From an uncultured Oscillospiraceae bacterium (GTDB lineage Bacteria > Bacillota > Clostridia > Oscillospirales > Acutalibacteraceae), in contig UQZS01000021.1 of the NCBI GenBank assembly GCA_900545625.1, positions 1 through 26,356 on the forward strand: 26,356 bases of DNA, given 5' to 3'. Shown here one piece after another: positions 1-7,488 of this stretch (its first letter is position 1; each line of letters begins with the position of its first letter). Position numbers and translations under genes: made by a program. Under the pieces are notes generated by a model that was given only the letters and a program-made list of their open reading frames with translations, ran no database searches and had not been told where the DNA came from.

Positions 1-1248
1 GTTCCGCACGTCCACGCCGCCCACCAGCACCGCGCCGGAGCTTACGTCCCAGAACCGGGGGATCAGGCTGGCGGCGGTGGTCTTGCCGCCGCCGGAGGGG
101 CCCACCAGGGCCACGGTCTGTCCCGGCTCTACTGTAAAAGACACATGGCTGAGAGCGGGCGTCTCTGCCCCGTCGTAGGTGAAGCTCACGTCCTTGAATT
201 CCACCCGATTGCCCTGCGGTATCTGCGGATCTTTAAGCGTTTTCAGGGTGGGGGCGCACATCACCTGGTCGATGCGACCGAGGGCGGTGCTTGCCAGCAT
301 CATACCGGAAGCGGCGAACATGATCTTGGCAAGCGCCGTGGAGATGATGGCGGAAAACACCGCGTAGAACGCGAAATCGGTGACGAATCCGGCAAAATCA
401 CCGCCGACCAACGCGCCGGGCGCTAAAAATAACGCCACGGGGACCAAAAACACGAAGGCGCCTTCGGTAAAGGTCAGGTTGACAGACTGGGGTACTCGGC
501 ACACATTCGACTGATAGTGCTCCGCCTTGGTGCTGTAATCCTCAATGGCTTGCCGGAATGCTTTGAACGAATAGACCGTCTGTTGGAAGATCTTGACCAC
601 GGGGATGCCCCGTACATATTCGGTCCCGGCCTTGGTCATGCGGTCTTGGGCCGCCTGGTACTCTGCCATCAGACCGGCATTTTTGCCGCCCATCATGGAA
701 AACATCGCGATCACCGAGATGACCGCCGCCAAAAGGCAGGCAGCGCCCATCCGCCAGTCGAAGACGAACATCAGCACCACCATGGCAACAAACAGGACGA
801 CGGTGCCGACGATGTCTGCTAAGTTATGTGCCAGCAGCGTCTCGGTATCTGCCGCCGCCGCGTCCAGCCGACCGCGGATGAGCCCTGAGGCGTTGGCGTC
901 AAAAAAGCCCAACGGGGCTTTCATCACATGGGCGACGCCTTGCTTACGGATGTTCGCCGCCGTGCGGAAGGCCGCCAGATGGGTGCACATCAGCCCTGCA
1001 AAATACAGCACGATACCACCCACCGCAAAGGCAAACGCCATCCAGCCGTACTGCGCGACATTCTGCGCCTGTGTCCAGTTCGGCGCCACGGCGATCAGAG
1101 CCCGCGCCGCCAGCCAGATGCAGATATACGGCGCCATGCTCAACAGCATGGATACCGCTGACAGAGCCAGGCCCAAAAAGGTCAGCCCTTTGTGACTGCC
1201 CGCGTAGTGCAGCAGGGCTGTCACATCACTTTTCTTTTCTCTTTTCAT
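1..1248 (-). CDS. ABC transporter, fused membrane and ATPase domains (3' end outside window)
   Basis: The 416 visible residues form an N-terminal membrane domain with several hydrophobic helices (about residues 15-320), followed by the start of an ATP-binding domain. The Walker A motif GPSGGGKT lies at residues 383-390; the Q-loop, signature motif and Walker B lie beyond the window edge. This is the half-transporter layout of the type IV exporter fold, where two such subunits move a substrate across the cytoplasmic membrane. The start ATG has a GGAGGT site 7 nt upstream. The gene follows the TetR gene on the same strand, and two inverted repeats sit in the gap. Such TetR-linked half-transporters are usually drug exporters, but Firmicutes siderophore importers have the same layout, so the substrate is unknown. 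Confidence 0.93.
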   Translation of the reverse strand, partial: MKREKKSDVTALLHYAGSHKGLTFLGLALSAVSMLLSMAPYICIWLAARALIAVAPNWTQAQNVAQYGWMAFAFAVGGIVLYFAGLMCTHLAAFRTAANIRKQGVAHVMKAPLGFFDANASGLIRGRLDAAAADTETLLAHNLADIVGTVVLFVAMVVLMFVFDWRMGAACLLAAVISVIAMFSMMGGKNAGLMAEYQAAQDRMTKAGTEYVRGIPVVKIFQQTVYSFKAFRQAIEDYSTKAEHYQSNVCRVPQSVNLTFTEGAFVFLVPVALFLAPGALVGGDFAGFVTDFAFYAVFSAIISTALAKIMFAASGMMLASTALGRIDQVMCAPTLKTLKDPQIPQGNRVEFKDVSFTYDGAETPALSHVSFTVEPGQTVALVGPSGGGKTTAASLIPRFWDVSSGAVLVGGVDVRN

Positions 1249-1320
1249 CGGATAACCTCCTTGAAAAAGTAAAATATATGCAGATCAACGGGGCGATCCC
1301 CCGAGAATCACAACAGGGCG

Positions 1321-1342
1321 TTGGTTAGCATATGCTAACCAA
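1321..1342. promoter_or_regulatory. Perfect 22-bp palindrome upstream of the ABC gene
   Basis: The half-site is TTGGTTAGCAT and it is perfectly mirrored. It lies 73 nt before the ABC start codon and has the shape of a dimeric repressor site. It differs in sequence from the palindrome at the TetR promoter, so a second regulator may bind here. The core GTTAGC-N4-GCTAAC loosely recalls DtxR-type metal boxes (inference). Confidence 0.6.
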
Positions 1343-1397
1343 CGGATAACCGAATGCGAAGCATCCTTCCACGCGGGGGCGGTTTACAAAAGGAATG

Positions 1398-1413
1398 GTT
1401 AGCATAGGCTAAC
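1398..1413. promoter_or_regulatory. Second GTTAGC-N4-GCTAAC dyad
   Basis: This repeats the core of the palindrome at 1321-1342 (GTTAGC, four bases, GCTAAC), with spacer ATAG instead of ATAT. It lies 24 nt beyond the TetR stop codon. Two copies in one short gap argue for cooperative binding of one regulator ahead of the transporter gene. Confidence 0.55.
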
Positions 1414-1437
1414 TCATATATATAAAAACCAGCGGCA

Positions 1438-2058
1438 TCAAAACCCGATGATCTGCTTCCAGCCCGCCGTGTAAAACGCGCGCAGCTCCCGCATATAGTC
1501 GTAGGCCCGCTCCTTTGGCATTTCATGCACGATCATCTCAAAAAATGCCGTAAACATCCCGCTGACAAGAATATGCTCAAGCTGTTCATCCAGCTTCGGG
1601 TCGGGCTGCCCGAGCTGCTGGAGGGTGTGAATGAATTTGTCTGTCGCGTCCACCTCGATGCGCGCCATTTCGTCCACCATATCGGCATAGGGCGTACCGT
1701 CGGAAGCACACAGGATCAAGCGGAAGGCGACGGGGTTCGCATACATGTATTCCAGCATCCAGTCCATGCAGTCGCCCGAGATCTCACCGACGTTTTCGTG
1801 CTGCTGCTCGGGGGCGAGGCGTCGGAACGCCTCCTGCGCCTCGCGGTAGCGCGCCATGATCGTCTCATATTGCTCGCCGACCAGCGCGTCAAACAGCTGC
1901 GCCTTGCTCTCAAAATACCCGTAAAACGCGCCCGTGGTCACACCCGCCGCCTTGACGATGCTGCGCAGCGAAGCGGCGCGAAAGCCCTTTTCTAAAAACT
2001 CTGCCTGCGCTGCCTGCAAAATACGTGTACGGGTCTGCAGCTCGGATTTTGCGCCCAC
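1438..2058 (-). CDS. TetR/AcrR-family transcriptional regulator
   Basis: The 206-residue product has the usual TetR length. Residues about 9-55 form the N-terminal helix-turn-helix (ILQAAQAEFLEKGF, then the recognition region GVTTGAFYGYFESK); the rest is an all-helical ligand and dimer domain. Translation starts at GTG, with AAAGGTGG about 7 nt upstream. A consensus SigA promoter lies just upstream with a palindrome between it and the gene, which is typical of autorepression. The ABC transporter gene follows on the same strand and is the likely target, so the ligand is probably the transporter's substrate or a related toxic compound. The ligand cannot be named. Confidence 0.93.
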   Translation of the reverse strand: MGAKSELQTRTRILQAAQAEFLEKGFRAASLRSIVKAAGVTTGAFYGYFESKAQLFDALVGEQYETIMARYREAQEAFRRLAPEQQHENVGEISGDCMDWMLEYMYANPVAFRLILCASDGTPYADMVDEMARIEVDATDKFIHTLQQLGQPDPKLDEQLEHILVSGMFTAFFEMIVHEMPKERAYDYMRELRAFYTAGWKQIIGF

Positions 2059-2074
2059 GGGATCACCACCTTTG

Positions 2075-2091
2075 ATATAACAGTGTTATAT
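2075..2091 (-). promoter_or_regulatory. TetR autoregulatory operator
   Basis: ATATAACA and TGTTATAT are perfect mirror half-sites around one central base. The site lies about 10 nt downstream of the -10 box and about 16 nt before the GTG start, where a bound repressor would block transcription. A further half-like sequence, ATAACAGTATAC, overlaps the -10 region. Many TetR operators have this ATAACA-N-TGTTAT form. Confidence 0.7.
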
Positions 2092-2101
2092 TTCCGATAA
2101 C

Positions 2102-2130
2102 AGTATACAGCCCTGCATATGCGCTGTCAA
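2102..2130 (-). promoter_or_regulatory. SigA promoter of the TetR gene
   Basis: On the minus strand TTGACA (2125-2130) and TATACT (2102-2107) are separated by exactly 17 nt. It directs transcription into the TetR gene and probably on into the ABC gene. Between here and 2287 I see only AT-rich sequence without a supported gene. Confidence 0.8.
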
Positions 2131-2287
2131 GTATAAAATGAGGATTTTTTTCAACAGCGTAAGGTATAAAGAAAAATATAAAAGGATTTGGCCATGTTGT
2201 ATGCCCGCCCATATTTACGCTTTCACTTGAAACCGTGCACGGCACACAAACTGAAACATATAATTTTAAGAAAACTTCCTATATCTC

Positions 2288-2315
2288 TTGACAAAATTCA
2301 ACAAAATATGATAAT
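2288..2315 (+). promoter_or_regulatory. SigA promoter of the zinc-ribbon protein gene
   Basis: TTGACA (2288-2293) and GATAAT (2310-2315) are separated by 16 nt in AT-rich DNA. Transcription would start near 2322, leaving a leader of about 265 nt before the start codon at 2588. Confidence 0.7.
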
Positions 2316-2390
2316 ATCTTTCTAAGAAAACTATGCTTTTTGTAAAACGGGGGATATAGTAGGGGAGAAAGCGTAGCAAATCCTGAACAG

Positions 2391-2426
2391 GCGCTGTATC
2401 CGACGAACGGGGGACGGATACGGCGT
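2391..2426 (+). other. Stable hairpin in the long leader of the 2588 gene
   Basis: GCGCTGTATCCG and CGGATACGGCGT pair over 12 bp (two G-T pairs) around a 12-nt loop. It lies within the 265-nt leader. No T-run follows, so it is not a simple terminator. I could not match the leader to a known riboswitch. Confidence 0.45.
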
Positions 2427-2587
2427 CTTGCTTTATATAGGCGGGTTGATCTGAAAAGGCAGACTCCCTATGTTTGCGGATTCTGCTTTGCCGCATCGGG
2501 CTTTCTTTGCGTTTGCTTTGCCACATTTCGCAGTCCGGTAATCCATCTTCCAAAGTGTTTTGGGGATTTATTTTAAGGAGGAAGAAA

Positions 2588-4789
2588 ATGAATGCTTGTC
2601 CAAATTGCAACACACCGGTAGAGGAAGGTGCAAGATTCTGTAGGCATTGCGGTGCACCGTTGGCATCCGCGTCTGAACCTGCACCTGCACCTGCACCTGA
2701 ACCCGCACCCGCGCCCGCTCCGGCGTCTGAACCTGCACCCGCGCCTGCATCGGCGCCCGCGTTTGCGCCTGCACCTGCGCCTGCATCGGCGCCCGCTCCC
2801 GCGCCTGAACCTGCACCCGCTCCGGCGCCTGCATCGGCGCCCGTGTTTGCGCCTGCGCCTGCGCCCGCTTCCATGACGGCGAAGCCTAAAAAGAAGTTCG
2901 CATTGCCTAAAACGGGCGGAAAGCTCTCCAAAAAAGCGATCGCGATCGGCAGCGCGTGCATAGCCGTGATCTTGGTTGTGGCCATTGTACTCGGTACGGT
3001 GTTGCTCCGTGGCCGCGGCGCACCGAATTATGCGCTGTATATCAAAGACGGCGGGCTTACTTATCTGAATCCTACCAAAGACGAACCGTGGTTAGTGACC
3101 GATCAACTCTTTTCAGTTGACCTGGGAGATCTTATTACTGATTGGGATGATTATTCGGAAATCACATGGGATTTTCTGAGTTTTTTCATTCAGAGTAGCA
3201 AGGATGGCAAGACGCTGTTCTATCCGGAAGACATAGATGAAGACGCAGGATTCACGCTTTCTTGCTGTCGTGTAAATTCTGAGCCATCACAGGCTACCCG
3301 CATTGATACGCAAGTGGTGTACTATATGCTCAACGATGACGGCAGCCTCGTCACCTATCTCAAGGGGGAGGAGAGTGCTCTGTATCAGCACAATCTGACT
3401 GAAAAGACCAAGTTGGCCAGTGGTGTGGAATGGTTTGCTGCCTCGGCGGACGGCGAAATGGTATATTACTGCAACGAAGACAATGAGCTGTTTTTGAAAT
3501 CGACAGACGGCGAAGCAGAAAAGCTCGATAGCGATGTGCAGAGTATTTCGAATATCAATGAGGCCTTCGACACGATATATTATATTAAGGATGATCAGCT
3601 CTACAAAAAGGTCCTCGGATCCGAAAAAATCAAGATTGCGTCCGATGTCGCAAATGTACTGCAAGTCTATGAGACCGGCGAACTCTATTATGTGAAAGCG
3701 CCGGAGTACTCTGACGAGCTGTCCTTGGCAGACTTTGTAGAGGATGATTTATATACATCCGATGCCGCTATAACCGAGCCTGAGTACCCTGATTTTTTTG
3801 CTTATGAAAGCATGGAAGCGTATGACGCTGCTTACGACGCCTATAGGGAGGCATATGAACTCTACAGCGAAAAACTGGAGCGCGATGAGCTACGCAATGC
3901 ACTGGCGGAAGAAACCGTTAGCCGTTCCTTGGCAAGTCTTTGCTATTATGACGGCGAGACAGAACAGGTGCTGACTGACGCTTATCCTGTCGAAGAAAAT
4001 GGTTATAATTCAAATTATACCGTGTTCGCCGACGAACCGATCATTGTCTATTCCGTTGCCTCGCAGGCAGCAAATGTCAAAGTCAAGCTGTCCGAGATCG
4101 AATATGCCTATGATGTTGAGACTATGGTCGAAGAGGCATTGAATGCGGGCGGCGAAAAGCAGATTGCCGTACAGGGTGCCGTGGCGACGATCGAGCAAAC
4201 GGCCGCAGAATGTTTCTGCTTTGATATGTCCGGTAAGAATCTCTATTTCGTAGATGATATTTCAGAAGATGATTATCACGGTAATCTGTATCGCATGGCT
4301 GTTTCTAAAGGGGGAACGTCGACACCGGAGGTCTTCGATAGCGACGTGCAGGCGCGGACCCTTGCGGTCTACGGTGAGCACTTAGTGTATTTTAAAGAAA
4401 TGAACAGCCAGTATTTTGGCGAGGGCGATTTGTATGTTGACGGGGTGCTGGCAGATTATGAGGTAGACAGTTTCTATCTAGATTATATCGACGAAACCGA
4501 TACGCTGATTTATTTTACGGACTGGGATGACGATGATGCATATGGTACATTAAAAGTCTATTGTGATGAAACTGCCGTGCACATTGCTGATGAGGTTCAT
4601 GAATTCACGGCAACACCTGACGGCGAGGTCCTGTATCTGTATGATTACAGCACAGAATATATGCGCGGAAGCCTGTATCTTTATGATGGCGAAGCGGAAA
4701 GAATAGACGATGATGTTGAGGCGCTCATTCCCACTTGGTCTGAAGGGGTGCGGGACAGTATGCTAACCAACCTGATGTCAGCGTGGTAA
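2588..4789 (+). CDS. Zinc-ribbon, Pro-Ala-Glu linker, single-pass membrane protein with large external domain
   Basis: The 733-residue product begins with a zinc ribbon (C4-x2-C7-x10-C18-x2-C21), as in many short zinc_ribbon_2 N-termini. Residues about 30-95 are a low-complexity Pro/Ala/Glu/Ser linker, followed by a basic stretch and one membrane helix near residues 120-140. The remaining roughly 590 residues are acidic and Tyr-rich, with recurring strands such as YYIKDDQLYKK and LYLYDGEAE, suggesting a beta-propeller (DUF5050-like) outside the membrane. The chosen ATG has AAGGAGG 6 nt upstream; an in-frame upstream ATG at 2474 lacks a good site. The zinc ribbon would be cytoplasmic, giving a sensor- or scaffold-like layout. 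No catalytic motif is visible and the function is unknown. Confidence 0.9.
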   Translation: MNACPNCNTPVEEGARFCRHCGAPLASASEPAPAPAPEPAPAPAPASEPAPAPASAPAFAPAPAPASAPAPAPEPAPAPAPASAPVFAPAPAPASMTAKPKKKFALPKTGGKLSKKAIAIGSACIAVILVVAIVLGTVLLRGRGAPNYALYIKDGGLTYLNPTKDEPWLVTDQLFSVDLGDLITDWDDYSEITWDFLSFFIQSSKDGKTLFYPEDIDEDAGFTLSCCRVNSEPSQATRIDTQVVYYMLNDDGSLVTYLKGEESALYQHNLTEKTKLASGVEWFAASADGEMVYYCNEDNELFLKSTDGEAEKLDSDVQSISNINEAFDTIYYIKDDQLYKKVLGSEKIKIASDVANVLQVYETGELYYVKAPEYSDELSLADFVEDDLYTSDAAITEPEYPDFFAYESMEAYDAAYDAYREAYELYSEKLERDELRNALAEETVSRSLASLCYYDGETEQVLTDAYPVEENGYNSNYTVFADEPIIVYSVASQAANVKVKLSEIEYAYDVETMVEEALNAGGEKQIAVQGAVATIEQTAAECFCFDMSGKNLYFVDDISEDDYHGNLYRMAVSKGGTSTPEVFDSDVQARTLAVYGEHLVYFKEMNSQYFGEGDLYVDGVLADYEVDSFYLDYIDETDTLIYFTDWDDDDAYGTLKVYCDETAVHIADEVHEFTATPDGEVLYLYDYSTEYMRGSLYLYDGEAERIDDDVEALIPTWSEGVRDSMLTNLMSAW
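2675..2871 (+). repeat. Pro-Ala-Glu coding tandem repeat
   Basis: About 200 bp of near-tandem CCTGCACC / GCGCCCGC hexamer-like units encode PAPAPEPAPA-type sequence, in part as longer units containing SEPAPAP and SAPAFAP. The repetition makes the linker prone to length change by slippage, and it gives long meaningless open frames on both strands. Confidence 0.85.
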
Positions 4790-4802
4790 ACATTTTGTTT
4801 GG

Positions 4803-4831
4803 GAAAAGGCAGGGTGCGGCTCTGCCTTTTC
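4803..4831 (+). terminator. Rho-independent terminator after the zinc-ribbon gene
   Basis: GAAAAGGCAG and CTGCCTTTTC form a 10-bp stem around a 9-nt loop, starting 13 nt after the stop codon. The T-tract is part of the 3' arm. Confidence 0.75.
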
Positions 4832-4968
4832 TCGATTATACTGAATCCGGTGCCCTGCTTTTCCGCCTTTTGGTGATCTAACTGCTCTCCGAACGGTCTT
4901 GTATGCAAAAGAGGTAAAAGCAGATAAAAAACCGAGGTTTGCGTGGGATTTTATGCGGAGGGGTTAAA

Positions 4969-5527
4969 ATGCAGAAATTAAAACGGTTCGCCTGGAACAC
5001 CCTGTGCGCAACGGCCGTATGGATTTTCTACAACACATTTTTCCTGTTTGTGCATGCTTTGTATGATTTTAGCACGGTGGAGTGGGACCTTAGCATGGAA
5101 CCGATGCCGGTCTTTTATGATACGATCGCGCCTGTCATCTTGCTTATTCTATATGCCTTGTCCTTTATGGGATTTTTCTTTTTTTGGTAAGGATACACTT
5201 GCGGCGACCGGGTCGCACGTGCTGAATTTCGTGTCTGTGGCTTTAGGCTATGCGTTTTTGTGGGCGCTTGTGGGGTGGGTGTTTGATTCCGAGCATACGA
5301 GCATGATCATGACAAATTTCCCCATCATCTGTGTAGCAGATGCGTTCAATTCCGATCGTATCTACGACCTGCATTATGATATACAGGCAAACGCTTTTGT
5401 CATGGCGCTTCCGTTTGTTTGTATGTGCATAGGGCTTACGGTACGGCAGATGCAGGCAAACAAAGCGATCGGCGGCAGCAACGGCACGAACAGCGCAAAC
5501 GCCGCGCAAAGAGGAGAAAGCCCGTGA
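4969..5527 (+). pseudogene. Membrane protein gene interrupted by a +1 frameshift in a T-run
   Basis: The first frame starts at ATG 4969 with GGAGGGG 5 nt upstream and gives 73 residues with two membrane helices, stopping at 5190. The next frame carries on without a gap in character: GKDTLAATGSHVLNFVSVAL, two more hydrophobic helices (about 5215-5290 and 5395-5445) and a polar C-tail ending at 5527. The switch falls at 5172-5184, where TTTTT-C-TTTTTTT precedes GG; removing one T restores a single protein of about 185 residues. It may be a true mutation, a slippery phase-variable tract, or a sequencing indel. The family is not recognised. Its plus-strand neighbours are also membrane proteins of unknown function. 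Confidence 0.7.
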
Positions 5528-5628
5528 TTCCCGGCTACATCGGCAATACCTTGATTTATATGGCGATCACCGCCGCGCGTATATCTGCCCGCGTCGGCAG
5601 GCATCCGAACGGGGGAGAGACCTTTTGA
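5524..5628 (+). CDS. Possible 34-residue small protein, translationally coupled
   Basis: A GTG start overlaps the previous stop (GTGA), with GAGGAG about 7 nt upstream. The peptide has one weakly hydrophobic stretch (YIGNTLIYMAITAA) and an Arg-rich tail. Its stop overlaps a TTG (TTGA) that could open the next frame. Only position and a ribosome site support it; it may be nothing more than the spacer between two genes. Confidence 0.25.
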   Translation: MIPGYIGNTLIYMAITAARISARVGRHPNGGETF

Positions 5629-5726
5629 GTATGCCAAAGCGGCTTGCCTTTGCTGCCCGTCGCTGCCATAATGCAGGCAGCATAGCTTGCGGGATTCCTG
5701 CGCAAAGGGGAAGGAAAGGGGAAATT

Positions 5727-6581
5727 ATGGATATTGTCGCTTTGGTCTTATGGATTTTATATGGCGTTTTACGCCTTGGGTACGGCGCGTATCAACTGCT
5801 GAATGTGTACGCAGAAAATGTGCCGCTTCTGCTGGAACGTTGGCTTTTTTTCATCCCGACGGATATTTTTTGGTTGATCTCCGCTGTGTGCGCCATAGTA
5901 TATGCATACAAAGAAAGAAAAGGACAGCCTTTCCGGCACAAGCGGTGGTGTCAGGGTATCGGTATAGCGTGTGCCGTTTTGATGCTTACATCCGTATTTC
6001 TGCCCGGCGTACTTAATGACCATCGAATGGGAGAACAGGCGCAGGAAAAGATTTTAGCTTCGCTGATCGATGAGGATTTCTTGGCGCAGAAAAGCGCAAC
6101 GGTTTCAGCATCGCCGCCGGAAGATGTTGCGCTCAGGAGCTTTGGCGTCGGGGATCGGCTGGCCTTGTATACCAGCGTTTATGAGATGTCTGCGCCGAAC
6201 GTTGCCGAGGAAGGGAAAGTGCCCGTTTGGTATAATCTGGGCTTTGTGGAGAATTGTCCTGCACCGATCGCCGACCGCGTTTGGAACACATATTGCGAAA
6301 AAGTCCAAAGCACTTCGCGCATGGCGGGTTTTGAAGCAGTTCCCGGTGAAGCACATAGGCGGGTAGCAATGCCTGAAGCCATAGGCGAAGATATGGAGTA
6401 TATCGTCAGCTTTCGCGATACTGCGACAGATTTAGCGCCAACGCCGTATGCGGCGCTAGCGGTGCGGCGGGGGAACACGATGCTGTATTTCTATGTTTCC
6501 GTGTACGAAAAGGACGCAGACAGCACAATAAACAGCGCGGCCGTGATAGAAAACGCACTGGCGTATATGCGGGGTTTGTAA
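5727..6581 (+). CDS. Membrane protein with C-terminal extracytoplasmic domain
   Basis: This 284-residue product has three membrane helices in its first 90 residues (about 3-22, 33-58 and 70-90). A roughly 190-residue soluble domain rich in beta-type sequence follows. I chose ATG 5727 because AAGGAAAGGGG lies just upstream and a membrane helix begins directly; the frame is open back to a TTG at 5625, but those 34 residues look non-coding. The family is not recognised. It ends a plus-strand run of membrane-protein genes and is followed by a strong terminator. Confidence 0.8.
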   Translation: MDIVALVLWILYGVLRLGYGAYQLLNVYAENVPLLLERWLFFIPTDIFWLISAVCAIVYAYKERKGQPFRHKRWCQGIGIACAVLMLTSVFLPGVLNDHRMGEQAQEKILASLIDEDFLAQKSATVSASPPEDVALRSFGVGDRLALYTSVYEMSAPNVAEEGKVPVWYNLGFVENCPAPIADRVWNTYCEKVQSTSRMAGFEAVPGEAHRRVAMPEAIGEDMEYIVSFRDTATDLAPTPYAALAVRRGNTMLYFYVSVYEKDADSTINSAAVIENALAYMRGL

Positions 6582-6667
6582 AGCAGTACCTGCCATATCT
6601 ATACGGCTTTCGGCAAACAAAGCAAAACGCATGAAAAATCAAGCCAAAAATCTCGCGTGTAAACAAA

Positions 6668-6711
6668 AAATCCCCCGAAAACCTTGATAAATCAAGACTT
6701 TCGGGGGATTT
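6668..6711. terminator. Bidirectional terminator
   Basis: AAATCCCCCGAAA and its exact complement make a 13-bp stem, with a second small stem (CTTGAT/ATCAAG) inside the loop. A-rich and T-rich arms on both sides let it serve the plus-strand membrane gene and, in the other direction, the tRNA-Lys transcript. Confidence 0.85.
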
Positions 6712-6715
6712 CGTT

Positions 6716-6791
6716 TGGTGAGCCATCGGAGATTCGAACTCCGGACACCTTGATTAAAAGTCAAGTGCTCTACCGACTGAGCTAATGGCTC
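6716..6791 (-). tRNA. tRNA-Lys (anticodon TTT)
   Basis: On the minus strand the acceptor arms GAGCCAT and ATGGCTC pair perfectly. The anticodon stem is CTTGA/TCAAG with loop CTTTTAA, giving anticodon UUU. The T-loop is GTTCGAATC and the D-arm contains AGCTCAGTCGGTAGAGC. The discriminator base is A and CCA is encoded (6716-6718). It lies 59 nt downstream of secG on the same strand and may be read from the same promoter. Confidence 0.97.
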
Positions 6792-6850
6792 ATAAAGAGC
6801 GGCTTTGCAAAACGCAGAACCGCCGGGTTGTAAAAATGACGTGCAACGGC

Positions 6851-7102
6851 TTAGAAGAACAGCATCAAAAGCGTTGCGGCAAACGCCAGCACAAAGAAAA
6901 GGATCGCGATGTACTTGGTGGCTTTCGCCAGCATGGCTTCGCGCGTTCTGCCCTTGTTCTTGCCGAAGAAGGTGTCCGATCCGCCGCCGGTGATCGCACC
7001 GGAAAGACCGCCCTCGCGGCTCTTCTGCATCAACACGACCACGATGGTGGCAATCGACAAAAGGATCAATACCACACCGAGAATGATTTCAAGAGCGCCC
7101 AT
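6851..7102 (-). CDS. secG: Preprotein translocase subunit SecG
   Basis: At 83 residues it has the normal SecG length and topology. There are two membrane helices (about 3-24 and 60-82), a QKSREGGLSGAI motif after helix 1, and the conserved Gly-rich cytosolic loop GGGSDTFFGKNKGR. SecG assists SecYE in exporting unfolded proteins. GGAGG lies 8 nt before the ATG, and a SigA-type promoter is visible upstream. In many Firmicutes secG is followed by rnr and smpB; here a tRNA-Lys gene and a terminator follow instead, so it is a short transcription unit. Confidence 0.96.
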   Translation of the reverse strand: MGALEIILGVVLILLSIATIVVVLMQKSREGGLSGAITGGGSDTFFGKNKGRTREAMLAKATKYIAILFFVLAFAATLLMLFF

Positions 7103-7146
7103 ATCTCAACCTCCGTTCGAACAAGGTAGTTTTTCAATGCCTTGGT

Positions 7147-7175
7147 ATTCTATCACACCGCGCATAAAAATGCAA
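7147..7175 (-). promoter_or_regulatory. SigA promoter of secG
   Basis: TTGCAT (7170-7175) and TAGAAT (7147-7152) on the minus strand are 17 nt apart, 45 nt before the secG start. Confidence 0.65.
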
Positions 7176-7439
7176 GCCTTTTTTCACTTTTTACGCGATT
7201 TTGCGCGCGCGAGTGCGGAATCCGTCGTGCTTTTCGGTTTGCGGCACACGCTGTCGTGCACAATAGCGACGGATTTGCGGAGAGAAAAATATTTTCTTGT
7301 GTGCGCAGCGCATAAATGTCTTGCCGGTGCATATGCTAACAGGGCAAAAGTTACGGTTCATTTCTGCGTTTGCATCGAACTTTTGCACCGCCTGCGTATT
7401 TTGCGCGGGCGGTTTCCCTTTTTGGGAGCAGAATAGAAG
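7176..7439. other. Intergenic region with an orphan plus-strand terminator-like hairpin
   Basis: No supported protein gene lies here. At 7387-7413 ACCGCCTGCG pairs with CGCGGGCGGT (10 bp, one G-T pair) around a 7-nt loop, followed on the plus strand by TTCCCTTTTT. It looks like a plus-strand terminator, yet no plus-strand gene ends here. A small RNA is possible but I see no convincing promoter. Confidence 0.35.
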
Positions 7440-7477
7440 TTTGAAGAAAAATACCGCGCCGCATTTTCGCGGCGCGG
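7440..7477 (-). terminator. Terminator of spoVAE
   Basis: CCGCGCCGC and GCGGCGCGG form a 9-bp GC stem with a 6-nt loop. On the minus strand it is followed by TATTTTTCTTC, and it begins 11 nt after the spoVAE stop codon. Confidence 0.85.
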
Positions 7478-7488
7478 CGGGAAAGGGC

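Noticed and set aside
2316..2587. A cyclic-di-GMP or other known riboswitch in the long leader
   Set aside because: I did not find the conserved cores of known classes that I can recall; only one generic hairpin is clear.
2266..2985. A minus-strand open frame rich in Ala-Gly repeats
   Set aside because: It is the antisense of the Pro-Ala-Glu repeat of the plus-strand gene, has no ribosome site or recognisable domain, and overlaps the promoter of the real gene.
5625..5726. A 34-residue N-terminal extension of the membrane protein starting at 5727
   Set aside because: The TTG start precedes unstructured Cys/Arg-rich sequence, while ATG 5727 has a strong ribosome site and opens a membrane helix.
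4759..7340. Partial copies of the ABC-gene dyad (TATGCTAACCAAC at 4759-4771; CATATGCTAAC at 7330-7340)
   Set aside because: Both are single half-sites, one inside a coding region; without the mirrored half they are most likely chance.
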